A stretch of 64,000 nucleotides of DNA from assembly GCF_016093275.1 (NCBI RefSeq), contig NZ_JAEDAK010000017.1:1-64000 (forward strand), written 5' to 3'. The translations under genes and the position numbers were made by a program. Under the pieces are notes generated by a model. The model was not told the DNA's origin, ran no database searches, and worked only from the letters and a program-made list of their open reading frames with translations. How positions within the stretch are numbered: the first letter of the stretch is position 1; each line of letters begins with the position of its first letter. This document shows positions 10,738-18,187 of the stretch, piece by piece. The DNA comes from Inhella proteolytica (GTDB lineage: Bacteria; Pseudomonadota; Gammaproteobacteria; Burkholderiales; Burkholderiaceae_C).

Positions 10738-11792
10738 GGTTGAAGGGCCTTGATCAAAGCGGAGTTCTCTTCGGGGGTGCCGACGGTCAGGCGCAGGCAG
10801 TTGTGCAGCAGCGGGTGCATGGCGCTGACGTTCTTGACCAGGATGCCGCGCGCCTTGAGCTGGGCGAAGGTGGCCGCGGCATCCGGGAAGCGCGCCAGCA
10901 CCATATTGGCCTGGCTGGGAAACGGTGTCACGCCGGGCAGCGCCTGCAGCGCGGCGAACAGGCGCTCGCGCTCGGCGCGGATGGCGGCCGCCTGCGCGGC
11001 GTACACGGCCTCGTGCTCCAGCGCAAACAGCGCGGCCTCGGCGTTCAGCACGCTCACATTGAAGGGCGGGCGCAGCTTCTCCACCTGCGCCACCAGCTCG
11101 GTGCGGCCCATCAGGTAGCCGATGCGCACGCCGGCCAGGCCGAACTTGCTCATCGTGCGCATCACCATCACATGGGGGTGGCGGCGCAGGCGCTCGAGCG
11201 AGTCGCGCGCGGCAAAGGGCTGGTAGGCCTCGTCCATCACCACCAGGCCGTGGTGCTGCATGGCGGCAATCAGCGCCTCGATCACCTCGTCGTCCCACAA
11301 GGTGCCGGTGGGGTTGTTCGGGTAGGCCAGCCACAGCAAGGCGGGCCGGTGCAGGGCGATGGCGTCGAGCAGGGCGTTGCGGTCGAGCGCGAAGTCCTCG
11401 GCGCGGCAGGGCACGCCCACGAAACGTGGGCCTAGCAGCTGGCAGCTCAGCTGGTACATCACGAAGCTGGGCTGCGGCGCCAGCACCACCGCGCCGGGCC
11501 GGGCGATGGCCTGGGTCAGCAGGCTGATGAGTTCGTCCGAGCCATTGCCCAGCATCAGCGCGCAGCCCTCGGGCAGGCCGGCGTGGCGGGCCAGCGCGGC
11601 GCGCAAGTCGTCCAGGCGCTCGGCCGGGTAGCGGTTCAGGGCCACGGCACTTAGGCGCGCGCCCAGCTCGGCCTGCAGATCCGGCGGCAGGCGGTGGGGG
11701 TTCTCCATCACGTCCAGCTTGATGAAGCCGGTGCTGGGCTGCACGGCGTAGGCGTGCAGGTTCTGGATGTCGGGGCGGATCACGTCAAGCAT
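10734..11792 (-). CDS. hisC: Histidinol-phosphate aminotransferase
   Basis: 352 aa, a class I/II PLP aminotransferase making histidinol phosphate from imidazole-acetol phosphate and glutamate. Visible blocks are [20 protein letters not shown], the cofactor-binding [10 protein letters not shown] and [10 protein letters not shown], the PLP Lys in [14 protein letters not shown], and the C-terminal Arg in [11 protein letters not shown]. The first 8 bp overlap the end of the upstream vapC-like toxin gene, so hisC translation may be coupled to it. Confidence 0.95.
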   Translation of the reverse strand: MLDVIRPDIQNLHAYAVQPSTGFIKLDVMENPHRLPPDLQAELGARLSAVALNRYPAERLDDLRAALARHAGLPEGCALMLGNGSDELISLLTQAIARPGAVVLAPQPSFVMYQLSCQLLGPRFVGVPCRAEDFALDRNALLDAIALHRPALLWLAYPNNPTGTLWDDEVIEALIAAMQHHGLVVMDEAYQPFAARDSLERLRRHPHVMVMRTMSKFGLAGVRIGYLMGRTELVAQVEKLRPPFNVSVLNAEAALFALEHEAVYAAQAAAIRAERERLFAALQALPGVTPFPSQANMVLARFPDAAATFAQLKARGILVKNVSAMHPLLHNCLRLTVGTPEENSALIKALQP

Positions 11793-12228
11793 GGAGCGTC
11801 TCCGGCCCGGTCTTGAAAGGATTGACGATGCGCAGGCTGTCGATCTGCTGGTCGTGCTGCAAGTCTTCCGTCAGCAGCAGCTCGCAGCCCTGCTGCTGCG
11901 CGGCGGCCACCATCAGCGCATCCCAGTAGTTCAGCCCCCAGCGGCTTTCCACCGCCCAGGCGGATTCGACCGTGGCATGGTCCACCAGCCAGGGCTGCCA
12001 CAGCTGGTAGCGGCGCACTTCGGCGCGCGCGTCACCAGCGGACAGGGCGGTGGGGAACTTCTTGCGGGCGTTCCAGTAGAACTCGTGCAGCACCTGGGTG
12101 CTGACCCGCCCGCAGCGCAAGCTCCAGCAATGCACCAGCCATTGCCGCGCAGCATCGCGCTTGACCGGATCCTTGTCGTCAAAGGCGTAGAGCAGGACAT
12201 TGGTGTCCACGAAGACCAGCTGCGTCAT
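11785..12228 (-). CDS. PIN-domain toxin (VapC-like)
   Basis: 147 aa. The PIN fold acidic residues are all present: Asp in VFVDTNVLLYAFD, Glu in STQVLHEFYWNA, Asp in LNYWDALMVAAA and the ED pair of LLTEDLQHD. PIN toxins are Mg-dependent endoribonucleases, usually targeting tRNA or rRNA. The start overlaps the antitoxin stop as ATGA, and the stop lies inside the start of hisC. It should be a functional type II toxin-antitoxin pair with the gene upstream. Confidence 0.85.
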   Translation of the reverse strand: MTQLVFVDTNVLLYAFDDKDPVKRDAARQWLVHCWSLRCGRVSTQVLHEFYWNARKKFPTALSAGDARAEVRRYQLWQPWLVDHATVESAWAVESRWGLNYWDALMVAAAQQQGCELLLTEDLQHDQQIDSLRIVNPFKTGPETLHA

Positions 12229-12464
12229 GTGCGCTGAGCCTTGCGGTCGTAAATCTCGTCGCGTGAGAAGTAGCGTCCGGTGGATTCGCCAAAGCTCTTG
12301 AACTCCAGCGCTTCGCGCATGCCGCGCTCATAGGCGTCGTCATGCCGCATCTTCTCGGCCAGCAGCTCCCCCACCAGGCGCGAGACGCTGGTGTTGCGGC
12401 GGGCCGCCTCCATCCGCGCCCAGTCGGCGACGGCGTCTTCCATGGTGATGGTGACGTTGCGCAT
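12225..12464 (-). CDS. Ribbon-helix-helix-type antitoxin (VapB/CopG-like)
   Basis: 79 aa. MRNVTITMEDAVADWARMEAARRNTSVSRLVGE fits a ribbon-helix-helix DNA-binding domain: a beta-strand with alternating residues, then two helices. The C-terminal half would wrap the PIN toxin. I chose the ATG at 12464, with GGAG seven bases upstream, over an in-frame extension because the family begins here. The evenly spaced palindromes immediately upstream (12474-12518) fit an autorepressor operator of this protein. Confidence 0.8.
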   Translation of the reverse strand: MRNVTITMEDAVADWARMEAARRNTSVSRLVGELLAEKMRHDDAYERGMREALEFKSFGESTGRYFSRDEIYDRKAQRT

Positions 12465-12473
12465 GGCTTGCTC

Positions 12474-12518
12474 CACGAAAACAGTGCACCACGAGTTTCG
12501 TGTCACACGAACTTCGTG
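12474..12518 (-). promoter_or_regulatory. Triple palindromic operator of the vapBC pair
   Basis: Two 13-bp palindromes, CACGAGTTTCGTG (12490-12502) and CACGAACTTCGTG (12506-12518), have centres exactly 16 bp apart. A third, degraded copy CACGAAAACAGTG (12474-12486) sits at the same 16-bp interval and runs to the ribosome-binding site of the antitoxin gene. The regular spacing suggests cooperative binding of several antitoxin dimers on one face of the DNA. Confidence 0.7.
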
Positions 12519-12529
12519 TCAAGCCATGC

Positions 12530-13636
12530 TCAGCCGCCGGGCAGAGGGCCGGGCCGGCCGGTCAGGTAGCCCTGGATCAGGTCAAAGCCCATCTGGCGGC
12601 ATACCGCCGCCTCCTGCTCCAGCTCCACGCCCTCGGCCAAGGCCTGGGAGCCGAGTTCATGGACCAGCTTCACCAGATCGGCCACCACCAGCTGCTTGCG
12701 CTCGCTGGCGAGGTGGATGTCGTGCACCAGGCCCATGTCGAACTTGACGAAATGTGGAGGCACGTCGCCCAGCTCGTTCAGGCGCGCCTGGCCGGCGCCG
12801 AAGTCGTCGTAGGCGAAGCGCAGGCCCATGCCGTTCAGGCGCGCCGCCAGCTCGCGCATGCGGTCCACTTCCATCACGGCGTTCTCGTGGATTTCCACCA
12901 CCAGCTGCAGCTGCGGGCAGTCCTGCTGCAGGCGCGCCAGGGATTCGAGAAAGGTCTCCTCGAAGGTTTCCTTGGGGTGGGTGTTGACGAACAGCGGCAT
13001 GTCGCGCGCATGGGGCGCGAGCGAGCGCACGCCGAACTCACGCAGCGCCGCGCTCAGCTCCACCTCGCGGCCCAGCTGCGTGGCCATGTTGAAGAGCCGG
13101 ATCGGCGAGCTGGGCAGCTCCGGGTGGGTACTGCGGCCCAGCAGTTCCCAGGCGAACAGCTGCCCGCCGCGCGCCTGCACGATGGGTTGGATGGCACCCG
13201 AGAGGCCTTTGCCCTGCAGGAACTCGAAGAACTGGCGCTCCTTGGGCACGAAGTGCGCGGGCAGGCTCAGGCCGCTGGGCACGATGACGGTGCGGCCGAT
13301 GTCCTCGTAGGGCGCGGTTTCCTGGAAGTTGCCGCGCCGCAGCAGTCGGAACTCCACGGTGGCGAAGTGCAGCACATCGCCCTCGTTCAGCAGCACCGAG
13401 CCATTGATGCGCTCCCGGTTGACGAAACTGCCGTTGCTGCTGTTCAGGTCGATCAGGCGCAGCTGGCCCGAGACATCGAGCTGGAACTCGGCATGCCGGC
13501 GCGACAGGCCCGAGGACGGCACCACCAGCTCATTGCCCGGATCGCGCCCGATATGGCAGGGGAACTGGCTGAGTTCGTGCCGCACATGGCCGCCGTCAGC
13601 GCCCAACCCTTCAAGGACCCAGAGGTTTTCGCCCAT
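12530..13636 (-). CDS. FHA-EAL protein (phosphothreonine-binding plus c-di-GMP phosphodiesterase-like)
   Basis: 368 aa. An N-terminal forkhead-associated domain (about residues 20-100) has the phosphopeptide-binding signature IGRDPGNELVV, LSRRHAEF and LNSSNGSFVN. A linker leads to an EAL domain (about 130-365). The usual EAL motif reads ELL (AWELLGR), but the metal and c-di-GMP residues are largely kept: VNTHP, VEIHE, DDFGAG, KFDMGLV, AEGVE and QGYL. Catalysis is plausible but not certain. FHA domains read Ser/Thr phosphorylation, so it may couple a kinase signal to cyclic di-GMP. No kinase is next to it. Confidence 0.85.
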   Translation of the reverse strand: MGENLWVLEGLGADGGHVRHELSQFPCHIGRDPGNELVVPSSGLSRRHAEFQLDVSGQLRLIDLNSSNGSFVNRERINGSVLLNEGDVLHFATVEFRLLRRGNFQETAPYEDIGRTVIVPSGLSLPAHFVPKERQFFEFLQGKGLSGAIQPIVQARGGQLFAWELLGRSTHPELPSSPIRLFNMATQLGREVELSAALREFGVRSLAPHARDMPLFVNTHPKETFEETFLESLARLQQDCPQLQLVVEIHENAVMEVDRMRELAARLNGMGLRFAYDDFGAGQARLNELGDVPPHFVKFDMGLVHDIHLASERKQLVVADLVKLVHELGSQALAEGVELEQEAAVCRQMGFDLIQGYLTGRPGPLPGG

Positions 13637-13714
13637 GCCTGTAACAAGTGGTTGCCGGGACCCGCGCAGCGTACCCCGCCCGGCGGCTGCTGTGCAGCCC
13701 GTTCTGGAAGGGGC

Positions 13715-14823
13715 TCAGCCGCTCACCTGGCGCCACCACTTGGAAAAGGAGGCGCAGTAGTGCTCCAGCGCGGGAAAGTGGCGCGGCTCCGGCAGCGCTT
13801 GCACGCCCTCCGGCAACCAGGGGCTGATGTGCGGATGGGCCAGGGTGCGCACGCGCGCCGCACCGGTGAGCACGGCGGCCAGACCCGCGCGGTCCAGCAC
13901 CCAGAGCCGCGGGCTCAATGCCGCCATGCGCGCCTGCACCCAGGCCCAGCGCCGCGAGCCCCAGGGCTGGTGCGCATGGGCCTCCTTCAGGATGAGCCCC
14001 ACCACCGTCGTTCCCGCCGGGGGCTCGCCCAGGGCCCAGGGGTGGGCCAGCCACAAATCCGCCCCCGGCATGGGCGTGGCGGGCGATTCCTCATGCGGCA
14101 AGTTCGCCAGGACGGGCGCGTCCACCCCCCCCCGCCGCGACCCGCCGCCACGCTGCGCGGCTCGCGGGCCAGGGCTTCCAGCGCGTCGCGGTCCAGGTCG
14201 ATGGCGCTGCCCTCGCTGTGCCAGGACGGCGGCGCAAAGCGCGCCACATTCGCGGCGTCGAAGAGGTAAGGCTTGTGGCTGGCGGTGCCGGCCACCCACT
14301 GCCAGCTCAGGTGGTTGCTGCCCAGGTCGCCGTCCAGCAGATGGGCCAGCATCCAATCGGCCCCGGCGCGCCAATGCACCTTGCGCGCATGCACCACATA
14401 GCTGGCCAGCCACAGGCGGGCATGGTTGTGCAGCCAACCGCGCGCGTAGAGCAGGCGCACCGCCTGGTCCACCACGGGCACGCCGGTGGCGCCGCGGCGG
14501 ATGTCCTGCGGCAACTCGGCGGCATAGGCCTCGTCGGGCAGGGGCCCAGGGTGCAGGCTGCGCAGAATGCCCGCGCCCCGGTGCGCCCAGACATGGCGGA
14601 AGTACTCGCGCCAGCCGAATTCATAGACCAGCTTGTGCTGTGGCGGCAGGCGCAGGGCCTCCAGGCACTCGGGCACGCTCAACAGGCCATGCGTGAGGTA
14701 GGGCGACAGGCCGGTCACCGCCCCGTCGAGATGGTTGCGGCTGCGTGCATAGGCCGCGGCATCCACGGCGGCCAGGCGCTGCAGAGCGGCCGCGCGGGTG
14801 GGGGGCCAGGCGGTGTCGATCAT
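13715..14823 (-). pseudogene. Third photolyase/cryptochrome-like gene, frameshifted
   Basis: The gene starts at ATG 14823 (ATGA overlap with the FeS photolyase). It encodes the FAD-binding half of the photolyase family without an N-terminal chromophore domain: LSPYLTHGLLSVPECL, FGWREYFRHVW, VVDQAVRLLYARGWLHNHARLWLA, LDGDLGSNHLSWQWVAGT. The frame breaks at a run of nine G (C on the plus strand, 14125-14133). One extra G would join it to the frame holding LWLAHPWALGEPP, ALEHYCASFSKWW and the stop at 13715, giving about 369 aa. As written it ends at 13987 after a nonsense tail. It may be a recent mutation, a phase-variable tract or a sequencing error in a homopolymer. Confidence 0.75.
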
Positions 14824-16346
14824 GCGGCGCGCAAAGCCTCGGCTTGGGCACGGATGCGCGCACGCTCGTCCTCCGGCACGCGCGCCACGCCGCGCACCTG
14901 CAGGGCCAGGCGCGGGTGATGGGCAAAGCGGGCCTCGTGGCGCAGCAGGAAGTCCCAGTACAAGGTGGTGAAGGGACAGGCCTGCGGCCCGGTGCGCTCG
15001 TCGGGCCGGTAGCGGCAGCCGCTGCACAGCGGGCTCTGGCGGGCGATGTACTTGCCGCTGGCGATGTAGGGCTTGCTGGCCATCAGGCCGCCATCGGCGT
15101 ACTGGCTCATGCCCAGGGTGTTGGGCAGCTCCACCCACTCCACCGCGTCCACGTAGACGCTCAGGTACCAGGTGTGCAACTGCTGCGGCTGCACGCCGTA
15201 GAGCAGCGCGTACAGGCCCGTCACCATCAGGCGCTGGATGTGGTGGGCGTAGCCGTGTTCGAGCGTCTGGGTGATGGCGTCGCGCAGGCAGGCCATGTCG
15301 GTCTCACCCGTCCAGTACCAGGGCGGCAGGTTCGCCGTAGCGTCCAGCGCGTTGGCTTCGGCGTAGGCCGGCATGCGCGTCCAGTAGATGCCGCGCACGT
15401 ACTCGCGCCAGCCCAGGATCTGCCGGATGAAGCCCTCGCCGCTGTTCAGCGGCACGCGGCCGGCGCGCACCGCGGCTTCGGCCGCCGCCACCACCTCGTG
15501 CGGCGTGAGCAGCTTGAGGTTCAGCGCGGCAGAAAGCTGCGCGTGGTACAGCCAGGGCTCGCCGGGCCAGATGGCGTCCTGGTAAGGCCCGAACAGCGGC
15601 AGGCGCTCGGTGATGAAGGCATCCAAGGCCTGCAGCGCCTGCGCGCGGGTCAGCGGCCAGGCAAAGGAATCGAGCCGGCCCGGGTGATCGCCAAAGCGGG
15701 TGCGCACCAGGTCCAGCACCTCGCGGGTGATGGCGTCGGGTGCGAAGCGGGGTGGCTGCGGCAGGTCGAAGCCCGGGCCCGCGGGGCCGAAGGCGGCGCG
15801 GTTGTCGGCATCGAAGTTCCACTGGCCGCCCAGGGGCTCGGTGCCGTCCATCAGCACGCGCTGGCGCTGGCGCTGCTCGCGGTAGAAGTACTCCATGCGC
15901 AGGCCCTTGCGGCCGCGGGCATGGGCGGCGAAGTCGGCCGGCGTGGTGAAGAAATGGCGATCCTCCAGCAGCTGCAGCGGCAGGCCCTGCTGCTGCGCCA
16001 CCTGCTGCAAGGCCTGCAGCACGCGCCAGTCGCCCGGGCGGGTCAGGCGCAGGGCTCTCGGGCGCAGCTGGGCCAGGTCGGCGGCCAGCTGTTCGGACAG
16101 GCTGGCGCGGGTGGCCGGGTCGTCCAGGCGGCGGTAGTGCAGCGGGCGGCCGGCTGCGCGCAGGGCTTCGGCGAAGTGGCGCATGGCGGCCAGGAAGAGC
16201 GCGATGCGCGGCTGGCTGCTCCACACATGCGTGGACTCCTCCGCCACCTCGGCCATCCACACCGCGTCCTGGGCCGGATCGAAGCCGTCGAAGGCCGCGG
16301 CGTCCCGGTCCAGCTGGTCGCCCAGCACGATGACGAGATGTCTCAT
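14820..16346 (-). CDS. FeS-BCP type photolyase/cryptochrome (PhrB/CryB-like)
   Basis: 508 aa, matching the iron-sulfur bacterial cryptochrome/photolyase family, which includes (6-4) photolyases. The N-terminal Rossmann-like domain starts LVIVLGDQLD. The helical FAD domain has LNSGEGFIRQILGWREYVRGIYW, HHIQRLMV, and LGMSQYADGG. Four cysteines for the 4Fe-4S cluster are visible: DMACLRD, the pair in PLCSGCRY, and QACPFTTLYWDFL. It would repair UV photoproducts using light. The start overlaps the DUF2256 stop as ATGA, and its own stop overlaps the third photolyase-like gene. Confidence 0.9.
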   Translation of the reverse strand: MRHLVIVLGDQLDRDAAAFDGFDPAQDAVWMAEVAEESTHVWSSQPRIALFLAAMRHFAEALRAAGRPLHYRRLDDPATRASLSEQLAADLAQLRPRALRLTRPGDWRVLQALQQVAQQQGLPLQLLEDRHFFTTPADFAAHARGRKGLRMEYFYREQRQRQRVLMDGTEPLGGQWNFDADNRAAFGPAGPGFDLPQPPRFAPDAITREVLDLVRTRFGDHPGRLDSFAWPLTRAQALQALDAFITERLPLFGPYQDAIWPGEPWLYHAQLSAALNLKLLTPHEVVAAAEAAVRAGRVPLNSGEGFIRQILGWREYVRGIYWTRMPAYAEANALDATANLPPWYWTGETDMACLRDAITQTLEHGYAHHIQRLMVTGLYALLYGVQPQQLHTWYLSVYVDAVEWVELPNTLGMSQYADGGLMASKPYIASGKYIARQSPLCSGCRYRPDERTGPQACPFTTLYWDFLLRHEARFAHHPRLALQVRGVARVPEDERARIRAQAEALRAA

Positions 16347-16498
16347 GGGCGGCCTGCCTGGGCCGCACGGCGGCAGCGCTCGCTGCAATGCTTCACCTCC
16401 GCCCAGTTCTTGGCCCAGGCCTTGCGCCAGCTCATGGGCTTGCCGCAGGTGCTGCAGGGCTTGGTCGGCAGGGCCTGCTTGTTGCCTTTCCAGTTCAG
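16343..16498 (-). CDS. DUF2256 small zinc-ribbon-like protein
   Basis: About 51 aa. The translation contains LPTKPCSTCGKPMSWRKAW and VKHCSERCRR, the CxxC...CxxxC pattern and Trp/Lys-rich core of DUF2256, a family often found next to or fused with photolyases. There is no ATG, GTG or TTG near the start. The best candidate is CTG at 16498-16496, with AGGAG 7 bases upstream, inside the last codons of phr. The stop overlaps the FeS photolyase ATG as ATGA. Function is unknown; a cofactor- or DNA-related helper role is suggested only by context. Confidence 0.75.
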   Translation of the reverse strand: MNWKGNKQALPTKPCSTCGKPMSWRKAWAKNWAEVKHCSERCRRAAQAGRP

Positions 16499-18063
16499 AA
16501 CAGCTCTCCTTGGGTGGCAGCACGCGCTGCTTTGCGTGGCGCGCGTGGTTTGGGGCTGGGCGGCAAACCGCTCTTGCGCGAGCCATGCCGCTGCTGCACC
16601 GCGTCGGCCTGGGCGCGGGCCTGCGGGCTGCGGCGGGCGGCCCAGAGGCGGTCCTTGGCGTCGCGGATCGCCGCGCGCTCATCCACCAGCGGGGCCGGGT
16701 AGTCAGCGCCGATGCGGCAGCCGGCGCGCTGCTGCACGCTGGCGGGCATGCGCCAGGGCTCGGCCAGCCACTCGGTGGGCACGCCCGCCAGCTCCGGCAC
16801 CCAGCGGCGGATGAAGTGCCCCTCGGGGTCCTGGTCGCGCGCCTGCTTGGTGGGGGAGTAGACGCGCAGCGCGTTGATGCCGGTGCAGCCGCTCTGCATC
16901 TGCAGCTGGCTCCAGTGGATGCCGGCCTCGAAGTCCAGGAACTGGCGCGCCAGGTGCAGGCCCACCGGGCGCCAGTGCAGCCACAAGGGGTAGGCCGCCA
17001 CGCTCACCAGCAGCGCGCGCATGCGGAAGTTGAGCCAGCCGGTGGCGCACAGGCTGCGCATGCAGGCGTCCACCATCGGCCAGCCGGTGCGGCCCGCGCA
17101 CCAGGCGTCGAAGCGCGCCTGGGCCGCAGCGACCCAGGGCGGTGCCTCGGGGTGCGCGTCACCCGGTCTGAGCCCGTCATAGGCAGGCGCGAAGGCGCGG
17201 AACTCGATGGCCGGCTCGTCCTCCAGCTTTTGCATGAAGTGGCAATGCCAGCGCAGGCGGCCGGCAAAGCCGCGCAGGGCGTAGGCCCAGTCGCGCTCGC
17301 CCAAGCCCCGCGCGCCATCGATGCGGCGCTCGGTGGCCTGGTGGGCGCGGCGCAGGCTCAGCGTGCCGAAGGCCAGATGGGGCGAGAGCCGGCTGCAGCC
17401 TCCCTCGGCGCTCAGCGGGCTGCTGAGCGCGCGCCGGTAGTCCTGCCCGCGCGCCTGCAGAAAGCTCTCCAGCGTGGCGCGCGCCGCACGCTCACCGCCA
17501 CGCTGGCCGGCGCGCCGGTCCGGCTCCAGGCCCAAGTTGGCCGGGCTCGGCAGCGGCTCGTCGCACAGCGCGCCGGCGGCGCGCCAGCCCGGCGGCGGCG
17601 CGCACTCGGGCGCATCCATGCGCGCCTGCCAGCGCGCAGCCCAGCCGGCGCGGCTGCGCAGGCGCCGCACCACCCCGTGCTGCGGCGTTTCCAGCCAGGC
17701 CACGCCCTGGGCTCGGCACCAGGCGGCCACGGCGAGGTCGCGCGAGTACGTCCAGCCGGGGCCGGTCTCTTCGTGGCTGAACAAATGGGTGAAGGCCAGT
17801 TCTTGCTGCAACTCCGCCAGACCCTGCACCGCCGGGCGCACGCGCACATGCAGGGGCAGGCCGCGCCGCTGCAGGCGCACGCGCAACTCGGCCAGGCTTT
17901 CCAGCACAAAGCGCAGGTGCTGGGGATCGAACTCCGGGCTGGCCAGCCATTCGGGCTCGATGAGGTACACCGCCGCCGCCCGCTCGCAGGCGGCGGCCTG
18001 CATCAGCGGGGCGTGATCGTGCAGGCGCAGGTCGCGCTTGAGCCAGACCAGGGCGGTTGTCAT
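16495..18063 (-). CDS. Cryptochrome/deoxyribodipyrimidine photo-lyase family protein
   Basis: 522 aa. The antenna-chromophore domain begins with ALVWLKRDLRLHDHAPL. The FAD-binding domain shows SRLSPHLAFGTLSLR, the CHFMQKLEDEP block, GRTGWPMVDACMRSLCATGWLNFRMR and the Trp-rich FLDFEAGIHWSQLQMQSGCTGINALRVYSPTKQ. It would split cyclobutane pyrimidine dimers or act as a blue-light receptor; sequence alone does not decide. It is the first gene of a four-gene photolyase cassette whose members all overlap by 4 bp. A 23-bp palindrome lies 24 bp before its ATG. Confidence 0.9.
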   Translation of the reverse strand: MTTALVWLKRDLRLHDHAPLMQAAACERAAAVYLIEPEWLASPEFDPQHLRFVLESLAELRVRLQRRGLPLHVRVRPAVQGLAELQQELAFTHLFSHEETGPGWTYSRDLAVAAWCRAQGVAWLETPQHGVVRRLRSRAGWAARWQARMDAPECAPPPGWRAAGALCDEPLPSPANLGLEPDRRAGQRGGERAARATLESFLQARGQDYRRALSSPLSAEGGCSRLSPHLAFGTLSLRRAHQATERRIDGARGLGERDWAYALRGFAGRLRWHCHFMQKLEDEPAIEFRAFAPAYDGLRPGDAHPEAPPWVAAAQARFDAWCAGRTGWPMVDACMRSLCATGWLNFRMRALLVSVAAYPLWLHWRPVGLHLARQFLDFEAGIHWSQLQMQSGCTGINALRVYSPTKQARDQDPEGHFIRRWVPELAGVPTEWLAEPWRMPASVQQRAGCRIGADYPAPLVDERAAIRDAKDRLWAARRSPQARAQADAVQQRHGSRKSGLPPSPKPRAPRKAARAATQGELF

Positions 18064-18086
18064 CAGTCGATTCTGCGGGCACTCGC

Positions 18087-18109
18087 CTTGTTTGTCCTAG
18101 ACAAACAAG
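18087..18109. promoter_or_regulatory. Perfect 10-bp inverted repeat upstream of phr (probable operator)
   Basis: The arms CTTGTTTGTC (18087-18096) and GACAAACAAG (18100-18109) are perfect inverted repeats around a CTA centre, 24 bp before the photolyase start codon. No T-run follows on either strand, so it is not an intrinsic terminator. Position and symmetry suit a repressor or activator site, possibly for a light- or stress-responsive regulator. The binding protein is not identified. Confidence 0.5.
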
Positions 18110-18187
18110 AAGACCACCTGCCCTGCCGGGTCTCACTTGCGACTCCACACTTGGAAGAACGCCCCAGACCAAGCCGCCCAACGGGTC

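Noticed and set aside
16347-16682. N-terminal extension of the FeS photolyase into the upstream gene
   Set aside because: The extension overlaps DUF2256 and phr in another frame; the family starts at MRHLVIVLGDQ.
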